Part shown: piece after piece, positions 25,127-33,897 of the stretch | How positions within the stretch are numbered: position 1 is the first letter of the stretch | How the letters are laid out: each line of letters opens with the position of its first letter | DNA from: G016234445 sp964438865 | GTDB taxonomy: Bacteria > Chloroflexota > Dehalococcoidia > Tepidiformales > Tepidiformaceae | Reading direction: 5' to 3' | Length of the DNA: 64,000 nucleotides | Assembly (NCBI GenBank): GCA_964438865.1 | Contig: CAYTMI010000005.1 | Location: 1-64,000, forward strand | Translations under genes and position numbers: made by a program | Notes under the pieces: generated by a model | The model's input: the letters and a program-made list of their open reading frames with translations, nothing else | Told to the model about the DNA's origin: nothing | Databases searched by the model: none

Positions 25127-25786
25127 ATGCTGATTGACCTCCATTCCCACACGTGGCCCCGTTCGCACGACAGCGTCCTCAGCCCCGATGACCTCATCGT
25201 CCGCGCCAAGACCGCCGGGCTCGATGCCATCGTCTTCACCGAGCACGACACCGTCTGGGACTACAAGTCCATCGAAGAACTCCGCGCGAAACACAACTTC
25301 CTCGTCCTCGCTGGGGTCGAAATCAGCACCGACGACGGCCACATGCTCGTCTTCGGCATCGAGAAGTACGTCTTCGGCATGCACCGCGTCCGCGAACTCG
25401 CCAGCTACGTCGAAAAGGCCGAAGGCACGATGGTCGCCGCCCACCCCTACCGCCGCCAGATGCCCTGGTTCAGCCGCAGCGACGAAGAGTACGCAGCCGC
25501 CCTCGACAAGGCCAGCCGCAACCCCGCCTACCAGTACGTCGCCGCCCTCGAAGAACTCAACGGCCGCGGCAGCGACAAGGAAAACGAATTCTCCCGGCGC
25601 CTCTGCGAGATGATGAAGCTCGGCGGCACGGCCGGCACCGACTCCCACGCGATCAGCGACGTCGGCAAGTGCGCGACCTACTTCGAAAACGACATCCACG
25701 ACGAAAAGGAACTGGTAGCCGAACTGAAGGCCGGCCGCTACCACGCCGTCGACCTCCGCTCCGCCACCCCCGTCGCCAGCCGCTAG
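25127..25786 (+). CDS. PHP-domain metal-dependent hydrolase
   Basis: 219 residues. PHP-superfamily metal ligands are in place: DLHSHT at residues 4-9, EHDTVWD, GVEISTDDGH, AAHPYRRQ, and GTDSHA near the end. PHP proteins are phosphoesterases (for example histidinol phosphatase, nucleotide phosphatases). A single-domain protein of this size is usually annotated only as PHP-domain phosphoesterase. No substrate can be assigned; neighbours (secreted proteins, ferredoxin) give no hint. Confidence 0.9.
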   Translation: MLIDLHSHTWPRSHDSVLSPDDLIVRAKTAGLDAIVFTEHDTVWDYKSIEELRAKHNFLVLAGVEISTDDGHMLVFGIEKYVFGMHRVRELASYVEKAEGTMVAAHPYRRQMPWFSRSDEEYAAALDKASRNPAYQYVAALEELNGRGSDKENEFSRRLCEMMKLGGTAGTDSHAISDVGKCATYFENDIHDEKELVAELKAGRYHAVDLRSATPVASR

Positions 25787-25889
25787 CGCCTCCCCCAGAG
25801 CTCGCTTTTACACACTTTCTCCCCGGTAGTACCATCCCTGTTGCTGCGCCCGCCACCCGCGGTAGCTGACCCCAACGACGAGGAGTTCC

Positions 25890-26177
25890 ATGACGTACGT
25901 CATTACCGCCCCCTGCATCGATGTCCAGGACCAGGCCTGTGTTGAAGTCTGCCCGGTCGACTGCATCCACTTCGATGAAGGCCAGGACCGCATGCTCTAC
26001 ATCAGCCCCGATGAATGCATCGACTGCGGCGCCTGCGAGCCTGCCTGCCCCGTGACCGCCATCTTCGCCGAAGACGACGTGCCCTCCGACCAGGCTGCCT
26101 TCACGAAGATCAACGCAGACTGGTATAGCGGCGACAAGGCCGCCGTCCGCAGCCAGGTCGCGGCGATCAAGGGCTAA
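25890..26177 (+). CDS. fdxA: Seven-iron ferredoxin
   Basis: 95 residues. Cys positions fit the 7Fe type: Cys9, Cys17 and Cys53 for the 3Fe-4S cluster and Cys21, Cys43, Cys46, Cys49 for the 4Fe-4S cluster; Cys25 corresponds to the free Cys of the Azotobacter protein. Motifs ACVEVCPVDCIHF and CIDCGACEPACPV are visible. It is a small soluble electron carrier. A terminator follows, so it is a single-gene unit. Confidence 0.96.
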   Translation: MTYVITAPCIDVQDQACVEVCPVDCIHFDEGQDRMLYISPDECIDCGACEPACPVTAIFAEDDVPSDQAAFTKINADWYSGDKAAVRSQVAAIKG

Positions 26178-26204
26178 CCAGCCCGCTTCCCATCCAGTGA
26201 ACGA

Positions 26205-26229
26205 GGGGCCACCACCCGTGGTCCCTTTT
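26205..26229 (+). terminator. Terminator after the ferredoxin gene
   Basis: GGGGCCAC pairs with GTGGTCCC (one G-U pair) around CACCC, followed by TTTT. Confidence 0.8.
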
Positions 26230-26323
26230 CGCGCCTCCCGCCCGCGTTGACCGTGGGCCGTGGGCCGATAAAGTAAATTCGTTGCGCCACGTATACGAGC
26301 GTGCGCGCGGAGGGTGTTTTTCC

Positions 26324-26917
26324 ATGGCTGAACGCGCGACCATCCAGGCCGTTCCTCGCACTGTCCTCGGCAAGAAGGTCAAACTACTCCGGCGCGCGGG
26401 CGTCCTTCCCGGCAACGTCTACGGTAAGGGCCTCCAATCCGCCGCCATCCAGATGGACGGCCGCGAATTCACCCGCATCGTCCGCGCGGCCGGCGCCCGC
26501 AGCATGTTCGAACTCAAGGTTGAAGGCGAAGCCAGCCCCCGCTTCGTCGTCCTTCGCGGCCTTACCCGCGTCGGCGGCACCGGCGACCCCATGCACGTCG
26601 ACTTCTACCAGGTCGACCTCGCCCGCCCCATCCACGCGAACGTCGCCCTCCGCGTCGTCGGCGAAGCCCCGGCCGTCATCGACCTCGCCGGCAGCCTTCT
26701 CCAGAGCCTCGAACACGTCTCGGTCTCCTGCTTGCCCCTGAACCTCCCCGAGTACCTGGAAGTCGATGCCGGCCTCCTCAACAGCTTCGATGTCCACCTC
26801 AGTGTCAGCGACATTAAGGCCCCCGAAGGCGTCCAGATCCTGACCGATCCCGCCATCGTCGTCGCCTCCGTCTCCCCGCCGCGCATCCAGGTCGTCGAAG
26901 AAGAAGAAGCCGAATAG
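26324..26917 (+). CDS. rplY: Ribosomal protein L25 (TL5/CTC type)
   Basis: 197 residues from the ATG at 26324 with GGAGGGTG upstream. The N-terminal 5S-rRNA-binding beta-barrel (RTVLGKKVKLLRRAGVLPGNVYG, GDPMHVDFYQVDL) is followed by the long CTC-type C-terminal domain (VRVVGEAPAV region, LPEYLEVD, VHLSVSDIKAPEGVQIL) and an acidic EEEEAE tail. The two-domain form is typical of Thermus, Chloroflexota and many others, unlike the short E. coli L25. Confidence 0.96.
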   Translation: MAERATIQAVPRTVLGKKVKLLRRAGVLPGNVYGKGLQSAAIQMDGREFTRIVRAAGARSMFELKVEGEASPRFVVLRGLTRVGGTGDPMHVDFYQVDLARPIHANVALRVVGEAPAVIDLAGSLLQSLEHVSVSCLPLNLPEYLEVDAGLLNSFDVHLSVSDIKAPEGVQILTDPAIVVASVSPPRIQVVEEEEAE

Positions 26918-26925
26918 GACCCGCC

Positions 26926-27882
26926 TTGACCGGGAGAACCTATCCCGCGGACCCCGCAGAAGCCGGTCTCCGGCTGTTCCTGCGCTGGTTCGGCGCCCAC
27001 TATGCCCGCAGCGTCAGGGTCACCTCCGAAGATTGGGGTGGGCCGGTCGCGTGCGGCGCCGTCCAGGTCGGGCGCCGCTGGGACCTCGCCTTCGCCGTTG
27101 TCAATACCCTCGCCCCGGACGCCAGCCTCGACTGGGAGGCTGCCCGCGCCGCGATCGAACGCCGCCTCGACGACGCCGGCCGCTCCATCGCCCTCTGGGT
27201 TCCGCGCGGGGCCTCGCTCCCCGTGGACGATTCGAAGCTCGACGAACTCTTGGCAGCGGTGGGCGCGGCGCGGGCGCTCGAAGATGGAAGGCTGGAGGTT
27301 CGCCGCCCCGTCACCCTCCACCTCCGCCGCACCGCCACCACGGGCTCCGTGGTTACCGCCCTCGGCGGCATGGCTCCCCACTGGGCGCAGTTCACGAACC
27401 GGGTGGCAGGCAGCTTCCAGCTCAATTCGCTCCAGTTGCACCGCCTCCCTTCGGACGAAGAAGAGCGCACCGACTTGGCAGACCGCATCGTCCTCGCCGC
27501 CGCCCAGCCCGAAGTCGAAGAGTCCATCCCCATTGCCGCCGAGGACGCCTGGACCGCGAACGAACTCGACGAGGGAGGCTCCTGCGTCCTCGGCACCCCC
27601 CGGCGCGAAGACGATGAGCACGCCGCCTCTCTCCGCCGGAACCTCCGGAAGCTGCTCAAAGATGCCGCCCCCGCCCGTGACATTTCCGCCGCCGCCCACG
27701 CCCTCGTCGTCCTGGGCGCCTCCACCTACGCCCAAGAAGAGAAGCTCACCTGGGCCCTCCGCGGCATGGATCCCACCCTCTATGCCGGCTTCGACATCAT
27801 CGCCGTCATCGCCGACGGCATCGCCAAGCCGCTGCTCACGCCCCCTCCCCAGTCGCTCCCCTGGGACGTCCCCTCCGCCTGA
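26926..27882 (+). CDS. Conserved-looking protein of unknown function
   Basis: 318 residues from a TTG eight bases after the rplY stop; a TAGGAC stretch could serve as ribosome site. No membrane segment or signal. The N-terminal third (GLRLFLRWFGAHYARSVRV, WDLAFAVVNTLAPDASLDW) is mixed alpha/beta; the middle (TLHLRRTATTGSVVTALGGMAPHWAQFTNRVAGSF) looks like a structured domain; the C-terminus has IIAVIADGIAKPLL. No catalytic motif is recognised. Its closeness to rplY suggests co-transcription only. Confidence 0.65.
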   Translation: MTGRTYPADPAEAGLRLFLRWFGAHYARSVRVTSEDWGGPVACGAVQVGRRWDLAFAVVNTLAPDASLDWEAARAAIERRLDDAGRSIALWVPRGASLPVDDSKLDELLAAVGAARALEDGRLEVRRPVTLHLRRTATTGSVVTALGGMAPHWAQFTNRVAGSFQLNSLQLHRLPSDEEERTDLADRIVLAAAQPEVEESIPIAAEDAWTANELDEGGSCVLGTPRREDDEHAASLRRNLRKLLKDAAPARDISAAAHALVVLGASTYAQEEKLTWALRGMDPTLYAGFDIIAVIADGIAKPLLTPPPQSLPWDVPSA

Positions 27883-27910
27883 GGCGCCCACGGCGATGGC
27901 ACCCACCCCC

Positions 27911-27933
27911 ACCGAACCGCGACCGTCCGGTCG
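27911..27933. repeat. Truncated family C repeat
   Basis: ACCGAACCGCGACCGTCCGG matches the start of the family C copies at 23533 and 24974 but lacks the GGAGCG half. Confidence 0.55.
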
Positions 27934-28001
27934 ACGAATCACACCAGTTGACAGCCGTCTCGCCGAAGCGCATACGATCCTGACGGGACAGGGAGGACGT
28001 A

Positions 28002-29495
28002 ATGCGCCTCGCGGCCTGGATCGCGCTCGTACTCGTCTTTGTTGCGCTTTCCCTTGCGCCCGGCCCCCGCCCGGCCGACGCCGACGGCGCCGTCTTCCTC
28101 CCGTCCGATAAGACGCCCGAGAAGAACCCCTGCGAGAAGGGCGTCGTGCCCGACGATGTCTGGGCCGATTTCCGCAAGCTGGTGCAGCAGGTCGTTGGCA
28201 GCGACGCCGGCGTCATTGTCGATATCGACGCCCAGGTGAAGGGGCGTGTCCCGGACAACGCCGAGCGTGCCGTCGACATCGAAATCTCGGTCGTCGATGA
28301 GGAGACCTTCCAGAAGCAGTACGCCGACGATGTCGACGGATTTGGCAGCGACAAGCCGGCGACCCTGCAGGCGCAGGCTTCAAACATCTACAGTTCCGCC
28401 ACTGCCTACACGTACATCACCGAACCGGACAAGGACGGCAAGCAGAAGGTGAAGATCGTCGTCTTCTGCAAAGACTCGCTGCGCAACGAGGTGCTTGACG
28501 GCTCGATGCTCGACACGCTCATCCACGAGCTCGTCCACGCGAAGCTCTACGTGATGCGCATCCTGATGCCAGGCAAAGATGCGGAGGATAAGAGCGCCTT
28601 CCCCTTCCCTGACCACGACGCCGATGAGGGTAACGACGCTGAGCCGTGGGACAAGGGCGGCGACAGTGGGTTCTACGACGAGGTAAAGCGCCTGATCGAG
28701 AAGGCTCGGAAGAACCTGAAGTTGAGCTACCTCCCGGGGAGGCGGATCGAAACGGGCGTCCTCGCGACCCTCGGCCATTTCGACAGCAGCGGCCGCCAGC
28801 TGGAGTCGCGTGACTTGGAGGGCACGGCGGAGCTCGTCTTTGGGAGGCTCGGGGATGCCGACGCCAACGGCCACCTGGAGGTCGCCATCGAAGTCCGCTA
28901 CCTCGACCTGACGAGCGTGCAGCGTGAGCTCGGGATGACGCTCCATCTCCGGCCGAATCCGCCCTCGGGGGGGACCATCGAAGAGAAGCTCCCCGGCACC
29001 GCGTTCCCGGCGCAATCCTTTTTCGACATCTGGATGGAAGTGGATCTCCCCGGCGGGAAGGACAACGTCTACACACCCCTGAAGCTCGAGGCCGAGAGCT
29101 GGCCCCCGTTCGGGATGGTCTACGCCCCGCGAACCGCGCCGGCGCCTCCTCCAGCGGGCGGCTTTGGGCACGCCGGGGCAGCTACGCTGCCCGCTGGCAG
29201 CTTCTGGTTCTTCATCAGCTTCGCCTTCCATGACCTCGACTCGGATGGCGCCGGCGCCGGCGACTGGGATGACCCGGACGACGACAACGACGGCATCCCG
29301 GACCTCGAAGACGGCCACCCGTACGACGCAGACACCGATGGCGACTCAGTCCGCGACGGCCGGGACAACTGCTCCGGCGCCCCGAACCCGCGCCAGGAGG
29401 ACACGGACGGCGACGGTGTTGGCGACGCCTGCGCTTGGCGGCGGAGCTCGGTGCCGTGGCGGTTGGTGATCCCTGCGGTCAGCCGGGCGGAGTGA
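28002..29495 (+). CDS. Secreted HExxH protein with thrombospondin type 3 repeats
   Basis: 497 residues with a signal peptide (MRLAAWIALVLVFVALSLAPG). An HExxH zinc motif, HELVH at residues 175-179 (DTLIHELVHAKLYV), suggests a metallopeptidase, but no standard third ligand was identified. From about residue 413 the protein is Asp-rich: DDPDDDNDGIPDLEDG, DADTDGDSVRDGRDNC, EDTDGDGVGDAC, the calcium-binding thrombospondin type 3 pattern. It would act outside the cell. A family with both parts is not recognised, and the proteolytic role is inference. Confidence 0.75.
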   Translation: MRLAAWIALVLVFVALSLAPGPRPADADGAVFLPSDKTPEKNPCEKGVVPDDVWADFRKLVQQVVGSDAGVIVDIDAQVKGRVPDNAERAVDIEISVVDEETFQKQYADDVDGFGSDKPATLQAQASNIYSSATAYTYITEPDKDGKQKVKIVVFCKDSLRNEVLDGSMLDTLIHELVHAKLYVMRILMPGKDAEDKSAFPFPDHDADEGNDAEPWDKGGDSGFYDEVKRLIEKARKNLKLSYLPGRRIETGVLATLGHFDSSGRQLESRDLEGTAELVFGRLGDADANGHLEVAIEVRYLDLTSVQRELGMTLHLRPNPPSGGTIEEKLPGTAFPAQSFFDIWMEVDLPGGKDNVYTPLKLEAESWPPFGMVYAPRTAPAPPPAGGFGHAGAATLPAGSFWFFISFAFHDLDSDGAGAGDWDDPDDDNDGIPDLEDGHPYDADTDGDSVRDGRDNCSGAPNPRQEDTDGDGVGDACAWRRSSVPWRLVIPAVSRAE

Positions 29496-29709
29496 TGGAG
29501 CTGGCCCAGGATGGCCTTCGCGCTCACCTACGACGCCGGGAGCCGGCCGCGGGGGTGGTCGGACTGCTTAGCGGGCTCGTTCGAGCGGAACCGGATCAGG
29601 CGCGGACGCGGCACCGAGCCTGACTACTTGTCCGAGGTGCTGGAGGAGGTGCGCCGCCCATTTCCAGGAGCTCAGGCGGGCTTCTTCCAGGAATGGTGCT
29701 GCTCGCGAC

Positions 29710-29846
29710 CCGGACGCGGCCGTGAGGGAGCGCGCGCTGCCCCATCACCCCATCCGCCAGCCTCGCCCCTGTCCGCCGCCGCCCACAGAGGGAGCGCACG
29801 CTGCCCCATCCCCCACCATCCGCACCGCGCCAGCCATAGAGACTCC
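29710..29846. repeat. Family C-like repeats in the 419-base gap before the first M20 gene
   Basis: GAGGGAGCGC(G/A)CGCTGCCCC occurs twice (about 29722-29746 and 29786-29810), and CCATCCGCACCGCGCC lies at 29816. The rest of 29496-29914 has open frames but none with family resemblance, so it is left unannotated. Confidence 0.6.
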
Positions 29847-29914
29847 TCCCTCCTCCCCCACCGCCTCACCCGTTACCATTCGCCACGAGCCAACCCCCGG
29901 AGGACCACGACCGC

Positions 29915-31207
29915 ATGGACTGGAAGCCGCTCTTCGCTGAAGCCCTCGACATCTTCGTCCGCTACCTCCAGATCGATACCTCCAACCCGCCCGGCAACGA
30001 AAAGCCCGCTGCCCGCTTCCTCGGCGACCTCCTCACCCGCGAAGGCATCGCCTGCGAATACATCGAAACCGCCCCCAACCGCGAGGTCCTCGTTGCCACC
30101 CTCAAGGGCGACGGCTCCAAACGCCCGCTCATGCTCTGCAACCACACCGACGTCGTCCCCGTCGAGGCCGAGTACTGGGACATGCCCGCCTTTGAAGGCG
30201 TCATCAAGGACGGCCGCGTCTATGGCCGTGGCGCCGTCGACATGAAGGGCTGCGGCGTCATGCAGCTCCTCACCTTCCTCCTCCTCAAGCGCAACAACGC
30301 CCCCCTCAAGCGCGATGTCGTCTTCTGCGCCGTCCCCGACGAAGAAGCCGGCAGCGAATTCGGCATGGAATGGCTCTGCAAACACCGCCCGGACGTCGTC
30401 GACGTCGAGTTCGAACTGAGCGAAGGCGGCGGCGGCAGCGACCGCTTCGGCGGCAAGGACGTCAAGCTCTTCGGAATCGCCACCAACGAAAAGGACATCG
30501 GCTGGATTCAGCTCACCGCCGTCGGCACCCCCGGCCACGGCAGCCGCCCCCACAAGGACAACTCGCTTGTCCACCTCATGCGCGCCCTCCTCAAGCTCGA
30601 AGACTGGGACCGCGGCCTCACCTACACTCCCGATACCCGCGCCTACCTCGCCAGCCTCAGCGAAACCGGCCTTCTTCCCGCCACCCAGGCCGAAATCGAA
30701 GCCCAGATCCTCCGCACGCCCGAACTCCACGCCCAGTTCATCAACACCATCAACGTCACCATGTTCCAGAGCGGCATCAAGGCGAACGTCGTCCCCGCGA
30801 AGAGCTGGGCCGCCGTCGATTGCCGCCTCCTTCCCGGCCAGTCCAAAGAAGATTGGCTCCGCCAGGTCCGCGAGCGCATCGACGACCCCAGGATCACCGT
30901 CGAACTCTACAACCCCCACGAAGGCGAACCCGTCTCAGTCGATTGGGATACCGAACTCTTCCGCGTCATCAAGTCCGTCGTCACCGAGGCGATGGAAGAC
31001 GCGATCGTCGTCCCCAGCATGACCATCGGCGGCACCGACAATCGCTTCCTTCGCGCCCGCGGCATCCCCGCCTACGGGTTCATCCCCTGCATCCTCTCCA
31101 CCCCCGAACGCGCCGGCTTCCACGGGAACAACGAATTCCTCACGATCGACAACCTCAACATGGGCTGCGAACTCATGTACGAAATCGTCCGCCGCATGTG
31201 CACCTGA
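29915..31207 (+). CDS. M20-family peptidase/deacylase, paralogue 1
   Basis: 430 residues from an ATG with GGAGG upstream. M20 zinc ligands are visible: NHTDVVPV (His), GRGAVDMKGCG (bridging Asp), VPDEEAGS (catalytic Glu and ligand Glu), and FHGNNE (His) near the end; the dimerisation lid contains GTPGHGSRPHKDNS. ArgE/DapE/aminoacylase enzymes of this family hydrolyse N-acyl amino acids or peptides. It is closely related to the gene at 33898-35214, ending in the same MGCELMYEIVRRMCT. No specific substrate can be assigned. Confidence 0.93.
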   Translation: MDWKPLFAEALDIFVRYLQIDTSNPPGNEKPAARFLGDLLTREGIACEYIETAPNREVLVATLKGDGSKRPLMLCNHTDVVPVEAEYWDMPAFEGVIKDGRVYGRGAVDMKGCGVMQLLTFLLLKRNNAPLKRDVVFCAVPDEEAGSEFGMEWLCKHRPDVVDVEFELSEGGGGSDRFGGKDVKLFGIATNEKDIGWIQLTAVGTPGHGSRPHKDNSLVHLMRALLKLEDWDRGLTYTPDTRAYLASLSETGLLPATQAEIEAQILRTPELHAQFINTINVTMFQSGIKANVVPAKSWAAVDCRLLPGQSKEDWLRQVRERIDDPRITVELYNPHEGEPVSVDWDTELFRVIKSVVTEAMEDAIVVPSMTIGGTDNRFLRARGIPAYGFIPCILSTPERAGFHGNNEFLTIDNLNMGCELMYEIVRRMCT

Positions 31208-31231
31208 TCGACCGTTGCCGGCGGCGAGACT

Positions 31232-31259
31232 CCCCTCTCCCGCGAAGTCGGGAGAGGGG
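31232..31259. repeat. Perfect 11-base stem hairpin
   Basis: CCCCTCTCCCG and CGGGAGAGGGG flank CGAAGT, followed by CTGGGGGTGAGGGCG. It lies between the convergent M20 and RnfD-like genes and could serve as a terminator. The same hairpin with a GGTGAGGGC tail is familiar from intergenic regions of many unrelated bacteria (from general knowledge, not checked). Confidence 0.7.
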
Positions 31260-31330
31260 CTGGGGGTGAGGGCGCGCGGCTGTGGTTCGGCCGTTGAGTT
31301 TCTCACCCACATGCCTGCCGCCGCCAGCCG

Positions 31331-32182
31331 TCAGGCCAGCGCCGGCTGCACCCCAACCCGCACCCGCCGCCGCACCGACCGCTTCCGCCAGCCCTCCCAG
31401 GCGTTCCCCACCAGCAGCCCCGCCGGCAGAAAGTAGACCCACCCGAACGCCTGGAAGATCAGGTAGCAACTCGCCGCCACGATCGCCCCGAAGACGACCT
31501 GGTCGCGGTAGCGAACGGGACAGGTCGGCGGGTCGTCCACCATGAAGAACGCGAAGAACAGGACCGCCTGCAAGTCCGGTGCCCGGAAGATCTCGGCCAC
31601 GTTGCCCGCCTGCCCGAGGAAGCTCGTCACCGTGAACCAGGCGAAATACGGGCCCAGGAACGCCAGCACCAGCGGCATCTTCTTGATCCGGTCGGCCATG
31701 AACACGCCCGTCACCAGCAGCACCGGGACGCCCGCCCAGCCGAGTTCGGGCAGCGCTCCCCACCAGCTCTGGCCGCTGTCCCAGATCACCGTCGCCATCA
31801 CCAGCGCCAGCGCCGCCGGGTTGAAGACGTTCGCCAGCCGCGTCCGGAAGAGGTGCTTGCTCGCCACCGCCAGCACCGACGTCGCCACCGGCACGATCCA
31901 CGGTTCCTGCGGCGCCAGGACTAGCGCGATGACCAGCCCCGAAAGCAGTCCCCCGGAAGGGAACACCCACACTTTCCGCGCCAGCCGGTGGACGGCCACA
32001 TCGACCACGGCCGCCGCCGCCATCGCGCTGAGCACGTGGGGCACCGCCTCCGAGGCCCCCTGCCCCGGCACCGCCAACGCGGTGATCAGCCCCAGCAGCA
32101 GCAAGACGATCCCCTTCGGCGTCCGCAGGAAGCGCTTCAAGGCCCGCACAAGGTCGGGTTGAGCGATCGCCTGGATGCTCAT
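31331..32182 (-). CDS. RnfD/NqrB-type membrane protein
   Basis: 283 residues with eight or more membrane helices. Conserved RnfD/NqrB segments: FPSGGLLSGLVIALVLAP, KHLFRTRLANVFNPAALALV, VLFFAFFMVDDPPTCPVRYR and the final GWVYFLPAGLLVGNAWEGW. NqrB and RnfD carry flavin and pass electrons across the membrane; their covalent FMN Thr motif (S-G-A-T type) is not apparent here. It is the last gene of an operon with apbE and an FMN-binding protein, joined by a four-base overlap, so it probably delivers electrons to that flavoprotein. Confidence 0.85.
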   Translation of the reverse strand: MSIQAIAQPDLVRALKRFLRTPKGIVLLLLGLITALAVPGQGASEAVPHVLSAMAAAAVVDVAVHRLARKVWVFPSGGLLSGLVIALVLAPQEPWIVPVATSVLAVASKHLFRTRLANVFNPAALALVMATVIWDSGQSWWGALPELGWAGVPVLLVTGVFMADRIKKMPLVLAFLGPYFAWFTVTSFLGQAGNVAEIFRAPDLQAVLFFAFFMVDDPPTCPVRYRDQVVFGAIVAASCYLIFQAFGWVYFLPAGLLVGNAWEGWRKRSVRRRVRVGVQPALA

Positions 32183-33111
32183 CGCCGATACCGGCCAAAC
32201 CCTGGGGTCTCGAATCGTTCCAGCCCCGGCGTGATGATCAGGCCGTCCACGCCCTGGCGCTTCAGCAGCCCGATGCCCTCCACCGGGCCGAGCACGAACG
32301 CAGCCGTAGCAAGCCCGTCCGCGAGCATCGCCGCCGGCGCAACGACCGTCACGCTCGCAACGCCGGCGGCGCTCTCCCCGCTTCCCGGCCGGAGGATGTG
32401 GTGCCCGGCCCCGCCGCCCGGGGCGGGACGCTCGTAGTCCCCGGACGTGCAGACAGCGCCGCCCGTGATCTCCAGCGTCTCGATCAGCGTCTCTGGTTCG
32501 CGCGGGTGCCGGATGCCGATCCGCCAGGGGCCGCCGTCCGCGTTCTTCCCCCGGGCGAAGATGTCCCCGCCCGCGTTGATCGCGTAGTTCTCGAATCCTC
32601 GCAATTCCTCAGCTGCGAGGTCGATTGCGAATCCCTTCGCCACCGCCCCCAGGTCCAGCACGGCCGGCCTCAGCAACGCCACCGTCCGCCGCACCGGGTC
32701 GAGCACTACGTCGCGGTGTGTCGCGCCTGTGTCCGTGCCCCGGGACCGCACCCGCGCCCCCGTCCCGTAGTGTTCGTCGAAGCCCTTGCGCTCCATCGCA
32801 GCCCCTACCGTGGGGTCGAAGGCGCCGCCGCTTTCCCGGGCCACCGCCAGCGCGAATTCGAGCACCCGCAAGAGCAACGGGCTCACCTCGACCGCCGTCC
32901 CCACCGTCGCCGAAAGCTGTGAAAGTTCGCTTTCCGGGTCGAAGCGGCTGCAGCGCTGTTCCACTTCCCGGAACCAGCCGTAGGCGCGCCCCACCGCCGC
33001 TTCCCGCGTCTCAGCGGGCACGAGGTCCACCACCTCAATCGTCACGAGAGTGTCCATGAACATCGCGCTCGCGACAGGGGGCGCCGCCACGGGGACGCAC
33101 TCGGCGGTCAA
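32179..33111 (-). CDS. apbE: FAD:protein FMN transferase
   Basis: 310 residues. ApbE attaches FMN to a threonine of target proteins outside the membrane, using FAD and Mg. Signatures: MFMDTLVTIEV, REVEQRCSRFDPESELSQL, DLGAVAKGFAIDLAA, NAGGDIFARG, ICTSGDYER-like VCTSGDYERP and DGLATAAFVLG. The TTG at 33111 overlaps the upstream gene stop (TTGA); a GTG at 33090 is the alternative. It is sandwiched by four-base overlaps between its likely substrate (FMN-bind protein) and the RnfD-like gene. Confidence 0.94.
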   Translation of the reverse strand: MTAECVPVAAPPVASAMFMDTLVTIEVVDLVPAETREAAVGRAYGWFREVEQRCSRFDPESELSQLSATVGTAVEVSPLLLRVLEFALAVARESGGAFDPTVGAAMERKGFDEHYGTGARVRSRGTDTGATHRDVVLDPVRRTVALLRPAVLDLGAVAKGFAIDLAAEELRGFENYAINAGGDIFARGKNADGGPWRIGIRHPREPETLIETLEITGGAVCTSGDYERPAPGGGAGHHILRPGSGESAAGVASVTVVAPAAMLADGLATAAFVLGPVEGIGLLKRQGVDGLIITPGLERFETPGFGRYRR

Positions 33112-33719
33112 CTCTGCTGCACCTGCGCCTGGGAGAGCGCGTTCACCACCGCCCCGCGGTACGCCTTCGAGCTGTCCGTCGACCCGGAGACGTAGTTCGC
33201 CGGCGCCGCCTGCAACGCGATTGTCTGGGCCGGGAGCGATGCAACCTTCGAACACGGGTAGCGCGTCCCGCAGGACGTGATCGCGGCGGAGGTGATCTTC
33301 CCCCCGCTGATGACCACCGTCGCCCCGATGCTCCCGTGGCGGCTGCTCCCCACGCCCACGTACGTCCCATCACGGTAGGCCACGGTCTGGGCCGCGGACG
33401 AAGCGCTCCCCACCGCGTTGGTTGGGGTGGGCACGGTCTGTTGTGCGCCCGTGGTGCTCCGCTGCGGCGTCGCTGTTGGCGTCGATGCCACCGCCGCTGC
33501 CTGGTCCGCGATTGGCGCGCCGGCCGGCAGGAGGGTGGCGAACTCGTCAATCGTGGCCCCGGTCTTCGCGTATCCCACCGCGTACACCGACATGATCGCC
33601 GCCGCGCTCAGACCGATCAGCCCCGTCTCCCGCTTCCCCAGCTTCCCCTTCTGCCAATCGCGCCAACCGCGCGGCCGCGCTTCATTTTTCCGCTCGCCCT
33701 GCACTGGTCCTCGGCGCAT
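33108..33719 (-). CDS. Membrane-anchored FMN-binding domain protein
   Basis: 203 residues from the ATG at 33719. A basic N-terminus and one membrane helix (ETGLIGLSAAAIMSVYAV) precede a Thr/Pro/Ser-rich linker and an FMN-bind domain (YRDGTYVGVGSSRHGSIG, VVISGGKITSA). The attachment motif reads SGSTDSSKAY, with Thr181 as the expected FMN-linked residue (family consensus SGAT-x-TS). A Cys pair, SCGTRYPCSK, sits in the same domain. ApbE encoded next in the operon would install the FMN. Confidence 0.88.
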   Translation of the reverse strand: MRRGPVQGERKNEARPRGWRDWQKGKLGKRETGLIGLSAAAIMSVYAVGYAKTGATIDEFATLLPAGAPIADQAAAVASTPTATPQRSTTGAQQTVPTPTNAVGSASSAAQTVAYRDGTYVGVGSSRHGSIGATVVISGGKITSAAITSCGTRYPCSKVASLPAQTIALQAAPANYVSGSTDSSKAYRGAVVNALSQAQVQQS

Positions 33720-33897
33720 CGTGGTTACCCCTGCGGCACTGGTTCGTCTTTGCCGCACCATCAAGCTAGGCCCCCAAGATTGGATGTCCATTAGAAGTCC
33801 GTACGCATCCGCACCAGCACTTTACCTCCAGCCTCCCTCCGCGCCGGGCTTTCCTCCCAACCGTAGAATGCGCCCAGCCCACCCGGGAGCACCTCCG

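Noticed and set aside
29511..30245. Open frame over the gap before the first M20 gene
   Set aside because: Only its first part (29511-29700) is outside M20 and repeats; Arg/Pro/Ser-rich composition, no family and no clear ribosome site.
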